A stretch of 64,000 bases of DNA from Paenibacillus sophorae. Its GTDB lineage: Bacteria > Bacillota > Bacilli > Paenibacillales > Paenibacillaceae. Positions 40,440 to 48,611 of this stretch are shown piece by piece. Where the stretch lies: the NCBI RefSeq assembly GCF_018966525.1, contig NZ_CP076607.1, forward strand, positions 2,852,001 to 2,916,000, written 5' to 3'. The notes under the pieces were generated by a model. That model worked only from the letters and a program-made list of their open reading frames with translations, did not search any database and was not told the DNA's origin. Numbering within the stretch: the stretch's first letter is position 1; the number at the start of each line of letters is the position of its first letter. A program made the translations under genes and the position numbers.

Positions 40440-41696
40440 TTATTTTTCGTAGTCGACACCAGGCGTATAGCGGTTGCTCGCATTCCATAACAGGAATTCG
40501 TCAATATTTTGTTCGTTCATCGCACGGATCTGGTCTTCCACCTGCTGCTTGCCGTATTTGATGTAATGCCCGCTGCCGAGCCAACTGGCTGTGAAGTCTT
40601 GAATCCAAGGCCGGATAATCGGCTTATAGCTGCCAAGCGGATTCAATTTCTTGTGGGTGTCCACCATAGAGCCTTTAATGGTAGCGTAAGGGTTCTTATC
40701 CGGGTCCTTGACGTCGAACCAGCCGGTGGAATAATGGCTTGGGTAAACCATGGGACTGATGACATCCACGTTCTTGGAAATTTTCACGAAATCCTGGCCG
40801 ATTCCTTCGGCAGCTGGAACCGAGGCGGCATAGCCGAAAATATCGACGGATACCCTTACGCCAAGCGGGTTTAATTCCTGCTTCGCGTACTTGACGAAGT
40901 CGGAAACGATTTGAACCCGGCTTTTTCCTGCGTCCTTGGTGTATTTCAGCGAATCCGCCCGTTTTTCAAATCCTTCAGGGAATCGGACGTAATCGAACTG
41001 GATTTCCTTGAAGCCGAGCTTGACTGCTTCTTTGGCGATTTCTACATTGTATTTCCATACGTTCTCGTTATAGGGATTGACGAAGCTGTCCCCGCCTTTG
41101 TTGTGCCATACAGAACCGTCGCTCTTCACAAATGACAATTGCGGGTTTTTCTTGGCGAGTACGGAATCCTTGAAGACAACGATCCGGGCGATCGGATAGA
41201 CATTATGCTTCTTGAGCCGTTCCATCAATTTGTTGACATCGCCGATAAAAGGCTGGGGCTTGCCCAACTGCTGCAATTCTGCGTTATCCGTCTTGTAGGT
41301 GATGTAACCGGCGTCGTCCTTGATGTCGATAACCATCGCATTCAGTTCCGTTGTATCGATCAAATTTAGCAGCGTATCCATCCGCGAGCCGCCTGCGCTG
41401 TACGCCGTGACGTATATTCCCTTGACCTTGGGAGCGTCCGGCTGAGGATCAGGTAGGGGCGCGGCGTCTACGGTTGCGGTCGCACCCGGCGAAGCGGAAG
41501 GTGCAGGAGTTGAGGCAGCGCCTCCTGGTGCCGAATCCGCCCCACCTCCGGTTGCGCTTGGCGGGGCGGTCTGATTTGCGACAACGGCCGTATTAGTGGC
41601 GGATTGAAGCACGGCAGTCGCGTCAGCTTGTGATTGCCCCTGTTGGACGCCCACACTTCCTAGGGCCATCATCAATATAGCCCAAGTGATGTTCAT
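40440..41696 (-). CDS. Secreted putative glycoside hydrolase (DUF4015)
   Basis: A 418-residue exported protein. A weakly basic N-terminus and hydrophobic stretch (MNITWAILMMALGSVGVQQG) may be a signal peptide, then an Ala/Pro/Ser/Gly-rich linker to about residue 95. The DUF4015 domain is a TIM-barrel related to glycoside hydrolases: KGIYVTAYSAGGSRMDTLLN, VIDIKDDAGYITY, KEIQFDYVRFPEGF, VSVDIFGY and VISPMVYPSHYS line the presumed active face. A polysaccharide substrate, perhaps of the cell envelope, is likely but not identified. GAGGAGAGAG precedes ATG 41696; a longer frame to 41861 adds sequence without support. Confidence 0.88.
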   Translation of the reverse strand: MNITWAILMMALGSVGVQQGQSQADATAVLQSATNTAVVANQTAPPSATGGGADSAPGGAASTPAPSASPGATATVDAAPLPDPQPDAPKVKGIYVTAYSAGGSRMDTLLNLIDTTELNAMVIDIKDDAGYITYKTDNAELQQLGKPQPFIGDVNKLMERLKKHNVYPIARIVVFKDSVLAKKNPQLSFVKSDGSVWHNKGGDSFVNPYNENVWKYNVEIAKEAVKLGFKEIQFDYVRFPEGFEKRADSLKYTKDAGKSRVQIVSDFVKYAKQELNPLGVRVSVDIFGYAASVPAAEGIGQDFVKISKNVDVISPMVYPSHYSTGWFDVKDPDKNPYATIKGSMVDTHKKLNPLGSYKPIIRPWIQDFTASWLGSGHYIKYGKQQVEDQIRAMNEQNIDEFLLWNASNRYTPGVDYEK

Positions 41697-41819
41697 TTTT
41701 CTCTCTCCTCTTTTATGTACGTTGGTATAAATTATAATAAGAATGGCAACTAATAAAAAGAACAGGTTTGTAACAATAATGAAACGATTTATCAATCTTC
41801 CGCTGATCGTAAAACTATA

Positions 41820-41866
41820 AAAAAGTAAATGCCGCCTGACCCGGCAAATACGCCGGTCCAAGCGGC
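41820..41866 (-). terminator. Terminator of the 41890 gene
   Basis: Nested inverted repeats: GCCGC/GCGGC outside and GACCCGGC/GCCGGTC inside. The T-tract of the minus strand (TTTACTTTTTT) follows. Confidence 0.65.
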
Positions 41867-41889
41867 AACCTTAAAAACTCGTGATTCCT

Positions 41890-42084
41890 TCATTGAAGAT
41901 ACGCAGAATCCTGATGCTCGCAAATGCTGTACTGAATGATGTCCATCGCATCAGCAGAGTCCAGAATGCTCAGCCCGTCCCGCAGAACGATCATGGAATC
42001 GAGTTCGTCCTGCTTGAGAAACGGCATCATATCCGGATACCACTTCATGACGATTTCTGACAATTTCACCGTTTCCATTTCCAC
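41890..42084 (-). CDS. Conserved hypothetical protein (64 residues)
   Basis: An acidic protein beginning MEMETVKLSEIVMKWYPDMM and continuing DELDSMIVLRDGLSILDSAD, then MDIIQYSICEHQDSA. Helical, Met-rich, no signal peptide. The start could be GTG 42084 (AAGGG at good spacing) or GTG 42093. No characterised family recognised. It is a single gene with its own terminator. Confidence 0.6.
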   Translation of the reverse strand: MEMETVKLSEIVMKWYPDMMPFLKQDELDSMIVLRDGLSILDSADAMDIIQYSICEHQDSAYLQ

Positions 42085-42253
42085 AGTAATCACCCTTTCC
42101 TTTTTCGAATGTTGCTGAACTTAAATTCAGGTTTCACCCAGAAAAACGACAAGTGCCTGGAAAAGAGGGCAGAGCAGAATCTTCAAGAGCATGTATTGAC
42201 TTCTGCGCATCATTAATATATCACAATTTTTAAGCATGTGCACCAATTAACAA

Positions 42254-43075
42254 TTACCGTTTTCGGAACGAACCCATAATACCGACCGTTTCCAAAATAT
42301 TGACAAAAGCCTGCGGATCGCTCTGTTTGATGATTCGTTTGAGCTCCGCCAGCTCGTAACGGGTCGTCACTGTCATTAGCATGTCCTTTTCCGTATGGGA
42401 ATAAGCGCCTTCGGTCTTGATTTTGGTTACGCCTCTTTGAAGTTCAAGCAGGTGCTGCAGCATTTCGTCCGTACGGTTCGTAACAATTAATACAGTAACT
42501 TTAATATGGCTGACGTGAATCAGATCCACTACCCGGCCGGTTACGTACATGGAGGCCATGGAAGCAAGAGCGATGTTCCAGTTATTCTCCAGATAACCTG
42601 CGGCCAGGATAACTAGCGCGTTAAGGGAAACGAGTATGCTGCCAATGGGAAAGTCCCTATGGCGGCTGATGATTGATCCCAGAATATCGAAGCCTCCGGA
42701 AGAACCGCCTGCGCGGAACGAAATTCCGCTGCCTACCCCCACGAGCACTCCGCCGAATACGGAGGCGAGCAGCATGTCGGAGACAAGCGGCATCGCGGGA
42801 ATGATTTCAATAAACCAAGTTGCTGCGGCAACCGACGCAATGCTCAGCACGATAAAACGCCGGCCAAGCTGAAACCATCCGGTAACCAGCAGAGGAATGT
42901 TGAAGAGCAAATACAGCAGACTGACGTTTAGCGGAGTAAAATAGCTTGCCAGCATGGACAGGCCGGACACGCCGCCGCTCAGCAGCCGGTGGGGAATGAG
43001 GAACAGATTGAAGCCGGCGGCAATCAGCCCAGAACCAAAGATCACGGCCAGAAGGTTGAAGCAATATCTAAGCAA
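42254..43075 (-). CDS. YitT family membrane protein (DUF161/DUF2179)
   Basis: A 273-residue membrane protein with five to six helices in the first 190 residues (IFGSGLIAAGFNLFLIPHRL, GGVSGLSMLASYF, GISFRAGGSSGGFDILGSII) and a cytoplasmic DUF2179 domain at the end (TVLIVTNRTDEMLQHLLELQ, FVNILETVGIMGSF). The family is widespread in Firmicutes and functionally unclear. TTG 43075 (MLRYCFNLLAVIFGSG) is chosen because GGAAGGTGA lies upstream and all conserved sequence begins there; the frame is open to 43333. It is divergent from the DEAD-box gene. Confidence 0.88.
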   Translation of the reverse strand: MLRYCFNLLAVIFGSGLIAAGFNLFLIPHRLLSGGVSGLSMLASYFTPLNVSLLYLLFNIPLLVTGWFQLGRRFIVLSIASVAAATWFIEIIPAMPLVSDMLLASVFGGVLVGVGSGISFRAGGSSGGFDILGSIISRHRDFPIGSILVSLNALVILAAGYLENNWNIALASMASMYVTGRVVDLIHVSHIKVTVLIVTNRTDEMLQHLLELQRGVTKIKTEGAYSHTEKDMLMTVTTRYELAELKRIIKQSDPQAFVNILETVGIMGSFRKR

Positions 43076-43168
43076 GCGAAAATCACCTTCCGATAATGGA
43101 TGTAAGTAAGAATGCAAGCGATGTAAAAACGAATGAAAGGAATACGCTGGTATTCCTCTTTGGATTTG

Positions 43169-43177
43169 TGATATAAT
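43169..43177 (+). promoter_or_regulatory. Extended -10 promoter of the DEAD-box helicase gene
   Basis: TG-A-TATAAT. Transcription from here would give a leader of about 220 bases before the start codon, containing a CAATG/CATTG hairpin and a GGACGG/CCGTCC hairpin (43274-43289). Long leaders of this kind are common for cold-inducible helicases. Confidence 0.55.
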
Positions 43178-43410
43178 GTATAGGATATTCTTGAGTAGAG
43201 CGTTACAATGAACTTTTTGCATTGTTTCGAATGTGAAGCTACTGTTGTTCGGGCCAATTGGAGCACCTGATGAAAGGACGGCCCGCCGTCCCCTTACGCG
43301 AAACCATGCAGAGTTTCCGGCATGATTGGACACCCTATAAATGTTTGCCGCTACTTAAGAATACAGACAAGCATGTGGAATGTCCACTGTATAGAAGGAG
43401 CATGAATAAT

Positions 43411-45033
43411 TTGAAAACATTTGCAGAATTCGACTTGGATCCGAAAGTGTTGCAAGCCATCACAGAACTGGGATTCGAGGAGGCAACTCCGATTCAATCC
43501 CAGTCTATCCCAATCGCTATGACAGGGAGTGACTTGATCGGACAAGCTCAAACCGGTACCGGGAAAACGGCAGCTTTTGGAATCCCTCTTATCACTAAGA
43601 TCCCCCGTGAGGAAGAAAAAATCGTGGCGCTGATCATGACGCCGACCCGTGAACTTGCCATTCAGGTAGCAGAAGAAATCGGCAAGCTTAGTCGTTTCAA
43701 GGGAATCCGTTCCCTGCCAATCTATGGTGGTCAGGACATCGGCCGCCAAATCCGCGGTCTGAAGAAGAAACCGCAGGTCATTATCGGTACGCCGGGACGT
43801 CTGCTTGACCACATCAACCGCAAGACGATCCGTCTGGACGACGTGCAGACCGTTGTACTGGATGAAGCGGATGAAATGCTGGATATGGGCTTCATGGAAG
43901 ATATCCAGTCCATCCTGAAGCTGGTTCCGGAAGAACGGCAGACGATGCTGTTCTCGGCAACAATGCCTCCGAACATCCAGCGCCTTGCTCAGCAGTTCCT
44001 TAAGAACCCTGAGCATGTCTCCGTCATTCCGAAGCAGGTCAGCGCACCGCTTATCGATCAGGCGTATATTGAAGTTCCGGAACGCCAGAAGTTCGAAGCA
44101 CTAAGCCGTTTGATCGATATGGAATCTCCGGATCTTGCGATTGTGTTCGGACGCACGAAGCGCAGGGTTGACGAATTGTCTGAAGCGTTGCAAAAACGCG
44201 GTTACTCTGCGGACGGCCTGCACGGCGACCTGTCTCAGAATCAGCGCGACGCCGTGATGCGCAAATTCCGCGACGGCAGCATCGACGTGCTGGTTGCAAC
44301 CGACGTGGCGGCCCGCGGCCTTGACGTTTCCGGCGTAACGCATGTCATCAACTTTGACCTGCCGCAGGACCCGGAAAGCTATGTACACCGTATTGGACGT
44401 ACTGGACGCGCAGGCAAGGAAGGCTCCGCTTGGTCGTTTGTGACTCCGCGTGAAATCGACCATCTCCGCCTTATCGAGCGTGTGACCCGTCACCGGATTA
44501 CTCGTAAGCCGCTGCCTACGATGGCTGAAGCGATCGAAGGCAAGCAGCGCGTTGCAGCCGAACGGCTGATGGATACGATGGAGAATGGCGAACTGAACGA
44601 GTACAAGGGCATTGCGATCCAACTGCTCGAACAGTATGATTCCGTTCAACTGCTGTCCGCAGCGATGCAGCTTCTTACCGGGGAGAAGAAGGATTCCGAA
44701 ATCCAGCTGACACCGGAAGAGCCGATCCGCGTCAAACGCCGGGGCGGCAAGAATGACATCCGCAGCGGCCGTAAGCCTAGCGGCTATGGCGGCAACCGTG
44801 GCGGCTATGGCGGCGGCGGTGGAGGATACCGTGGCAACCGCGAGGGCGGCGGCAACCGTGGCGGATATAACAGCGGCGGCGCTAGTGGCGGCGCTAGTGG
44901 CGGCGGATACAAAGGAAGCCGTGAGGGAAGCAGCCGTGAAGGTTCAAATTATCGCGGTGGAGAACGCAAATTCCAGCGTCCGGCCGACGGTGAACGCCGC
45001 ACGCCGAAGCGTGAGGACTCTTTTGATATTTAA
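43411..45033 (+). CDS. cshA: DEAD-box ATP-dependent RNA helicase (CshA-like)
   Basis: RNA helicase of the RNA-degradation and ribosome-assembly machinery. All motifs are present: Q motif ATPIQSQSI, I AQTGTGKTAA, Ia PTRELA, II DEAD (VLDEADEMLDMGF), III SAT, V VATDVAARGLDV and VI HRIGRTGRAG. The C-terminal tail from about residue 450 is a Gly/Arg/Tyr-rich RGG-type RNA-binding tail (GGNRGGYGGGGGGYRGNREG), a low-complexity region likely to be disordered. TTG 43411 has AAGGAG ten bases before it; ATG 43402 is possible but leaves only one base of spacing. It has a long 5' leader. Confidence 0.94.
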   Translation: MKTFAEFDLDPKVLQAITELGFEEATPIQSQSIPIAMTGSDLIGQAQTGTGKTAAFGIPLITKIPREEEKIVALIMTPTRELAIQVAEEIGKLSRFKGIRSLPIYGGQDIGRQIRGLKKKPQVIIGTPGRLLDHINRKTIRLDDVQTVVLDEADEMLDMGFMEDIQSILKLVPEERQTMLFSATMPPNIQRLAQQFLKNPEHVSVIPKQVSAPLIDQAYIEVPERQKFEALSRLIDMESPDLAIVFGRTKRRVDELSEALQKRGYSADGLHGDLSQNQRDAVMRKFRDGSIDVLVATDVAARGLDVSGVTHVINFDLPQDPESYVHRIGRTGRAGKEGSAWSFVTPREIDHLRLIERVTRHRITRKPLPTMAEAIEGKQRVAAERLMDTMENGELNEYKGIAIQLLEQYDSVQLLSAAMQLLTGEKKDSEIQLTPEEPIRVKRRGGKNDIRSGRKPSGYGGNRGGYGGGGGGYRGNREGGGNRGGYNSGGASGGASGGGYKGSREGSSREGSNYRGGERKFQRPADGERRTPKREDSFDI

Positions 45034-45063
45034 GCCTGCCGGGCTGTGACAAGCCCAGAGCAG

Positions 45064-45109
45064 CAAAGAAGATGGTGCGCACCCTGTGCGCGCTGTCTTC
45101 TTTTTTTAA
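45064..45109 (+). terminator. Rho-independent terminator after the DEAD-box gene
   Basis: AAAGAAGA/TCTTCTTT outer stem with an inner GTGCGCAC/GTGCGC stem, followed by TTTT. Confidence 0.85.
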
Positions 45110-45147
45110 TTTCTCTACGAGTAAGACAGACCCTTATCAGGAGGAAG

Positions 45148-45246
45148 TTACACGAACATCATTTGGGTGATGATGACAAGCAGAATGAAAAGTACCAGAA
45201 TCGTAGTGGTCGAAGTCCAGGCGCCGTAGCCTACAGGTGCGGTCAT
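45148..45246 (-). CDS. YjcZ-type sporulation miniprotein (32 residues)
   Basis: ATG 45246, behind a perfect AAAGGAGG, encodes MTAPVGYGAWTSTTTILVLF then ILLVIITQMMFV. The glycine/tyrosine start and the FILLVII-rich helix are the hallmarks of the YjcZ family of tiny sporulation membrane proteins. It is too short for most gene callers. Localisation to a spore membrane is inferred from the family. Confidence 0.8.
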   Translation of the reverse strand: MTAPVGYGAWTSTTTILVLFILLVIITQMMFV

Positions 45247-45423
45247 GATATATGCCTCCTTTGCCAAAGCGGTGATTATCTGGGTCGCGATTCTAATGTA
45301 TGACCGTTGTCATCGGTTTGCTTAGGTCTTTCGCCCAAACATACGTACTTGGGCTATGGAAATGCCAGGGTGAAATAAGGTATAGTTAAGCTATGCAGTA
45401 GCGAAGAGACAGGAGGAAGGAAA

Positions 45424-46257
45424 GTGGAATTTAAAGGCGCAATGGGCGGTTTATACCGCATCACGGAGTGGATTTCACGCATAGCGTTCAGCAATGTGCT
45501 GTGGACCTTATGTTCATCTCCGTTTTTGTTTTTTATTGTGATGAAATTCATGCTGATGGCGACGGGCCAAGGGGGAGCAAACGAGCAGGGCACCTTAAAC
45601 TGGGGCCTTGCCATCACGGCTCCGTTTACAGTTTTTCCGGCAACCTCGGCGCTGTTCACGGTGGTCCGCAAGTGGGTAATGGGCAATACGGACATAAGCA
45701 CATTCAAGACGTTTTTTCAGGGATATAAAGAAAATTACTTGAAGAGCATGCTTGGCGGTCTAATCTATACGCTGTTGTTCCTAGTGATGTACTTTGATGT
45801 AACGATTTATATGACACAAATGGCCGATTTCAAAATTATTGGTATTTTGATGCTTGTTCTGATGATTGTCCTCATGGTGTCGATGTTCAACTTTTTTTCT
45901 GCTGTCGTTCACTATCAGATGACATTCAAGCAAGTGATGACCAACTCCATTCTGCTGACCATCGCCCGCCCGATCCGAGTGTTTACTACGCTTGTGGCCG
46001 GTGTTGTGCTCGCTTACATCGGTTTGAGATATCCTGCACTCTATTTTGTGTGTATTCCAACGCTGATCGCCATAGTTGCTTTCTTTAATTTCTATGCTAC
46101 ATACAACAAATTGCAGCTTCAGGCGGAAACGAGAAAACGTCAGGAAGAAGAAGCTCTAGAGGCTGAGGGCGGCGCGGATAACGAAGAATCGGAAGAAATT
46201 TCAGAGAGAGTCAACCTTTCTAAAGAGACGCCTGACGAGGAGCAAACCCGCCCTTAA
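45424..46257 (+). CDS. YesL family membrane protein (DUF624)
   Basis: A 277-residue DUF624 protein with five or six membrane helices (for example NVLWTLCSSPFLFFIVMKFM, YTLLFLVMYFDVTIYM, IGILMLVLMIVLMVSMFNFF) and the conserved WGLAITAPFTVFPATSALFTVV. The acidic C-terminal tail (EEEALEAEGGADNEESEEIS) is longer than usual. YesL-type genes often lie near sugar-utilisation loci, but none is here, so the role is open. Start GTG 45424 is preceded by AGGAGGAAGGAAA. Confidence 0.85.
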   Translation: MEFKGAMGGLYRITEWISRIAFSNVLWTLCSSPFLFFIVMKFMLMATGQGGANEQGTLNWGLAITAPFTVFPATSALFTVVRKWVMGNTDISTFKTFFQGYKENYLKSMLGGLIYTLLFLVMYFDVTIYMTQMADFKIIGILMLVLMIVLMVSMFNFFSAVVHYQMTFKQVMTNSILLTIARPIRVFTTLVAGVVLAYIGLRYPALYFVCIPTLIAIVAFFNFYATYNKLQLQAETRKRQEEEALEAEGGADNEESEEISERVNLSKETPDEEQTRP

Positions 46258-46335
46258 TTCAGCGTATTCTGCTGTAGACTGTTATCCTTGTATAAAAAGA
46301 AAAACCTTCTCACGTAAAATAAAGCGCATACAAGG

Positions 46336-46364
46336 TTTACTTTTTCGTTAAAACGCAATATAAT
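46336..46364 (+). promoter_or_regulatory. Promoter of the 6S RNA gene
   Basis: TTTACT (46336-46341), 17 bp, perfect TATAAT (46359-46364), placing transcript start near 46371-46374. Confidence 0.65.
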
Positions 46365-46373
46365 AAGGCTAAA

Positions 46374-46561
46374 TCCTGCGATGTACGTTATCGGCTGCTC
46401 GTTGTTTTGAACCAATGATAATGTCTTGGGAGATCTACATGAAGCGCAGCTGAAAGGCCCTGTCTATATGACAAGGGGACTTCAAAACCGCAACTGCGAT
46501 CACCCACCTGCTATTGCAGGTTCAGAAGACACTGTAGCCGGACGGCATAGGCGGGTTTTCT
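46374..46561 (+). ncRNA. ssrS: 6S RNA
   Basis: Regulatory RNA that mimics an open promoter and binds sigma-A RNA polymerase. The 3' half contains an AAAACCGCAACUGCG region, a CCUGC/GCAGG hairpin and ACGGCAU, which line up with the 3' part of the E. coli and Firmicute 6S consensus. The ends pair (CCTGC...GCGGG, ATG...CAT) to close the long rod, and the RNA ends in TTTTCTTTT. A sigma-A promoter sits at the right distance. The ORF across 46426-46653 is not real. Confidence 0.78.
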
Positions 46562-46573
46562 TTTATCGCGTAC

Positions 46574-46620
46574 GAAGGCGCCCAAGTTACCCTAAGCGGG
46601 AGACTGGGCGCCTTCTTGTT
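46574..46620 (+). terminator. Second strong hairpin after 6S RNA
   Basis: GAAGGCGCCCA/TGGGCGCCTTC, an 11 bp stem, then TTGTTTG. It would catch read-through from the 6S gene. Confidence 0.75.
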
Positions 46621-46727
46621 TGCCGAAATGTAGACTGCAGTGGGGATAAATAAGCATTTTACTTTTGTTCCCGGGGCAAGAGTGATACACTGAACTAAGT
46701 GAACTTGGGATATGAGGGGGAAGTAAG

Positions 46728-47117
46728 TTGTCTTTAAAAAGAACCTTGGTCGGCTTGTTTCGCAGCCATGAGGGAACTAGCGACCGCGCCAAAGAACCTG
46801 CTTTGAAAACGCGCTATTACAACCTCACCAAAGAAAAGGGATGGGAGGAAGTGTCCTCCACTTTAAAGAAGATTCCAGGCTTTAGAGTACTTCATGAAGT
46901 TCAATCAGTAGGAGAGATTACCCTGGAGAAAAAGACGGCATTCGGCCGAACGCTGGATATTACCGTTTCCGTGCTTAATACCTCGCCAACGCGGTGTGCG
47001 GTTGATGTCTATTCGGCATCTCGGGGCTCACTTGGTGATTTGGGCTCTAATTACCGGGTCATTCAACGTCTGTACGAGACGCTGGACAAGAAGATCGGCA
47101 AACATAAGCTCGATTAA
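46728..47117 (+). CDS. DUF1499-like protein
   Basis: A 129-residue soluble protein starting at TTG 46728 (MSLKRTLVGLFRSHEGTSDR). The second half, TLDITVSVLNTSPTRCAVDV followed by YSASRGSLGDLGSNYRVIQR, recalls the (V/A)D.RS.SR.G..D.G.N signature of DUF1499. The match is to the end of that family only, so the assignment is tentative. GAGGGGGAAG precedes the start. It stands between 6S RNA and tpx with a bidirectional terminator after it. The interval 47118-47228 holds a perfect hairpin CCATCTT-TGCC-AAGATGG but no gene. Confidence 0.65.
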   Translation: MSLKRTLVGLFRSHEGTSDRAKEPALKTRYYNLTKEKGWEEVSSTLKKIPGFRVLHEVQSVGEITLEKKTAFGRTLDITVSVLNTSPTRCAVDVYSASRGSLGDLGSNYRVIQRLYETLDKKIGKHKLD

Positions 47118-47228
47118 ATCCTGCTGCGGGAATTATCGAAGGAAAGCGCGTATTGTATGCGCTTATATTATGGAAGAAACAAATTTACCCATCTTTGCCA
47201 AGATGGAAATTGGCTTGTTTTTGCTTGC

Positions 47229-47266
47229 AAAAAAGCGGGAGAAGGAATGCCTTCTCCCGCTTTTTA
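47229..47266. terminator. Bidirectional terminator between the DUF1499-like gene and tpx
   Basis: AAAAAAGCGGGAGAAGG pairs perfectly with CCTTCTCCCGCTTTTT around an AATG loop; T-tracts exist on both strands. Confidence 0.92.
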
Positions 47267-47289
47267 AACATGAAAGTGTAAGTTCGCTG

Positions 47290-47808
47290 TTACAACAAGC
47301 TCTTGACCGCGCTAATAGCGGCTTCGTAGTTAGGATGCTCGGCCATTTCGCCTAGATATTCCACGTAAGTGATCTTGTCATCTTTATCAATTACAAAGAT
47401 AGAGCGCATATCGAGCTTAAATTCCTTGATCAGCACACCGTAGGCCTCGCCGAAAGCGTTCGTTTTGTAATCCGAGAGCGTAATGACGCGGTCGATTCCT
47501 GCGGCGCCGCACCAGCGGGCCTGAGCGAACGGAAGATCGGCACTGACAGTCAGAATGACGACCTCATCGCCAAGTTCTGCAGCTTCACTGTTAAATCGGC
47601 GGGTTTGCGCGTCGCAGACGCCGGTATCAAGTGAAGGAACTACGCTGATGAGCTTTACTTTTCCACTGAAGTCTTTCAAGGTAGCTTCCTCGAGCAGATT
47701 TTTGCTGAGAATAAAATCGGGAGCCGGATCGCCGGCACTCAGCTTCGGTCCTATAAGAGTGATCGGATTTCCCTTAAAAGTGGCTGCGCCTGTTCTTTCT
47801 TGCGTCAC
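47290..47808 (-). CDS. tpx: Thiol peroxidase
   Basis: Atypical 2-Cys peroxiredoxin reducing hydrogen peroxide and alkyl hydroperoxides with thioredoxin. The 172-residue protein has the peroxidatic Cys65 in PSLDTGVCDAQTRRFN and the resolving Cys100 in ARWCGAAGIDRVITLSDYK. The family sequence is full length. GGAGGAATATTC precedes ATG 47808. It is a single gene on the minus strand. Confidence 0.96.
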   Translation of the reverse strand: MTQERTGAATFKGNPITLIGPKLSAGDPAPDFILSKNLLEEATLKDFSGKVKLISVVPSLDTGVCDAQTRRFNSEAAELGDEVVILTVSADLPFAQARWCGAAGIDRVITLSDYKTNAFGEAYGVLIKEFKLDMRSIFVIDKDDKITYVEYLGEMAEHPNYEAAISAVKSLL

Positions 47809-47933
47809 TGAATATTCCTCCTTGAACTAACAAAATTGGCTTGTTGCCGCCATAATAAATTATAATCTTTTTAATGAGACCCTGTCCAACCTGGGGCGTA
47901 TATAGAACAAGAAAGGAAGAGAAGGGTGACGCC

Positions 47934-48563
47934 ATGATATTTATTCGTTATGAAAATTGGAAAAGCTATCTTAAATTTTATCCTGTCACAAGCCTCATCA
48001 TTTTAGTAAATATCGTCATGTTTATGGTGCTTACGTTGAATGGCGGCTCGACGAATCCGTATACCCTGCTGCGCTTCGGCGCAATGACGGACGCCGGACC
48101 GCAAAGAACAGAGCTGTGGCGGTATGTTGCGTCGATCTTTCTGCATAATGGGTTTTCTCACCTGTTGTTTAACTGCTTTGCGCTGCTGGTATTTGCCCCG
48201 CCGCTTGAACGGCTTATGGGCTGGTGGCGTTATGTGCTGCTGTATTTGATGGGCGGTGTCGTCGGTAATATTTTGTCCAATGGAGCATTGGGGGGCGGCA
48301 CGGAGGAAGTGGTGACTGTTTCGGTCGGCGCCTCAGGGGCGATTTTCGCTGTCTATGGCGCGTTCCTGTATATTGCCCTGTTTCAGCGCACAATGATGGA
48401 TGAAGGTTCGCGCAGGACGTTGTACGGCCTGCTGACGATGGGGATTATTATGTCCTTCGTTACGCCAAATGTGAACTGGGCCGCCCATATTGGCGGTTTA
48501 ATCGGCGGTTTCTTCTTATATGGCCTCATTATTCGGGCGCTGCCCCGCAGGCGGCCGCGATGA
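47934..48563 (+). CDS. Rhomboid family intramembrane serine protease
   Basis: A 209-residue six-helix protease that cleaves membrane proteins inside the bilayer. The catalytic dyad is Ser134 (VSVGASGAIFAVYG) and His185 (NWAAHIGGLIGGF). The oxyanion and loop residues H71, H76 and N80 (LHNGFSHLLFNCFAL) are also present. The start is placed at 47934 (MIFIRYENWKSYLKFYPVTS) after AAGGGTGACGCC; a longer frame to 47874 adds no homology. Substrate unknown. It precedes the LysR gene by 48 bp. Confidence 0.93.
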   Translation: MIFIRYENWKSYLKFYPVTSLIILVNIVMFMVLTLNGGSTNPYTLLRFGAMTDAGPQRTELWRYVASIFLHNGFSHLLFNCFALLVFAPPLERLMGWWRYVLLYLMGGVVGNILSNGALGGGTEEVVTVSVGASGAIFAVYGAFLYIALFQRTMMDEGSRRTLYGLLTMGIIMSFVTPNVNWAAHIGGLIGGFFLYGLIIRALPRRRPR

Positions 48564-48611
48564 TGAGAATTATCCAATTAGAAAGAAGCGCAGGACGGAG
48601 GAGATTATGGC

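Noticed and set aside
45105..45150. Possible fourth copy of the repeat (TTTCTCTACGAG)
   Set aside because: Only the short link matches; neither hairpin of the element can be formed around it.
46426..46653. 75-codon frame across the 6S RNA
   Set aside because: It crosses conserved RNA structure and two terminators and has no ribosome-binding site.
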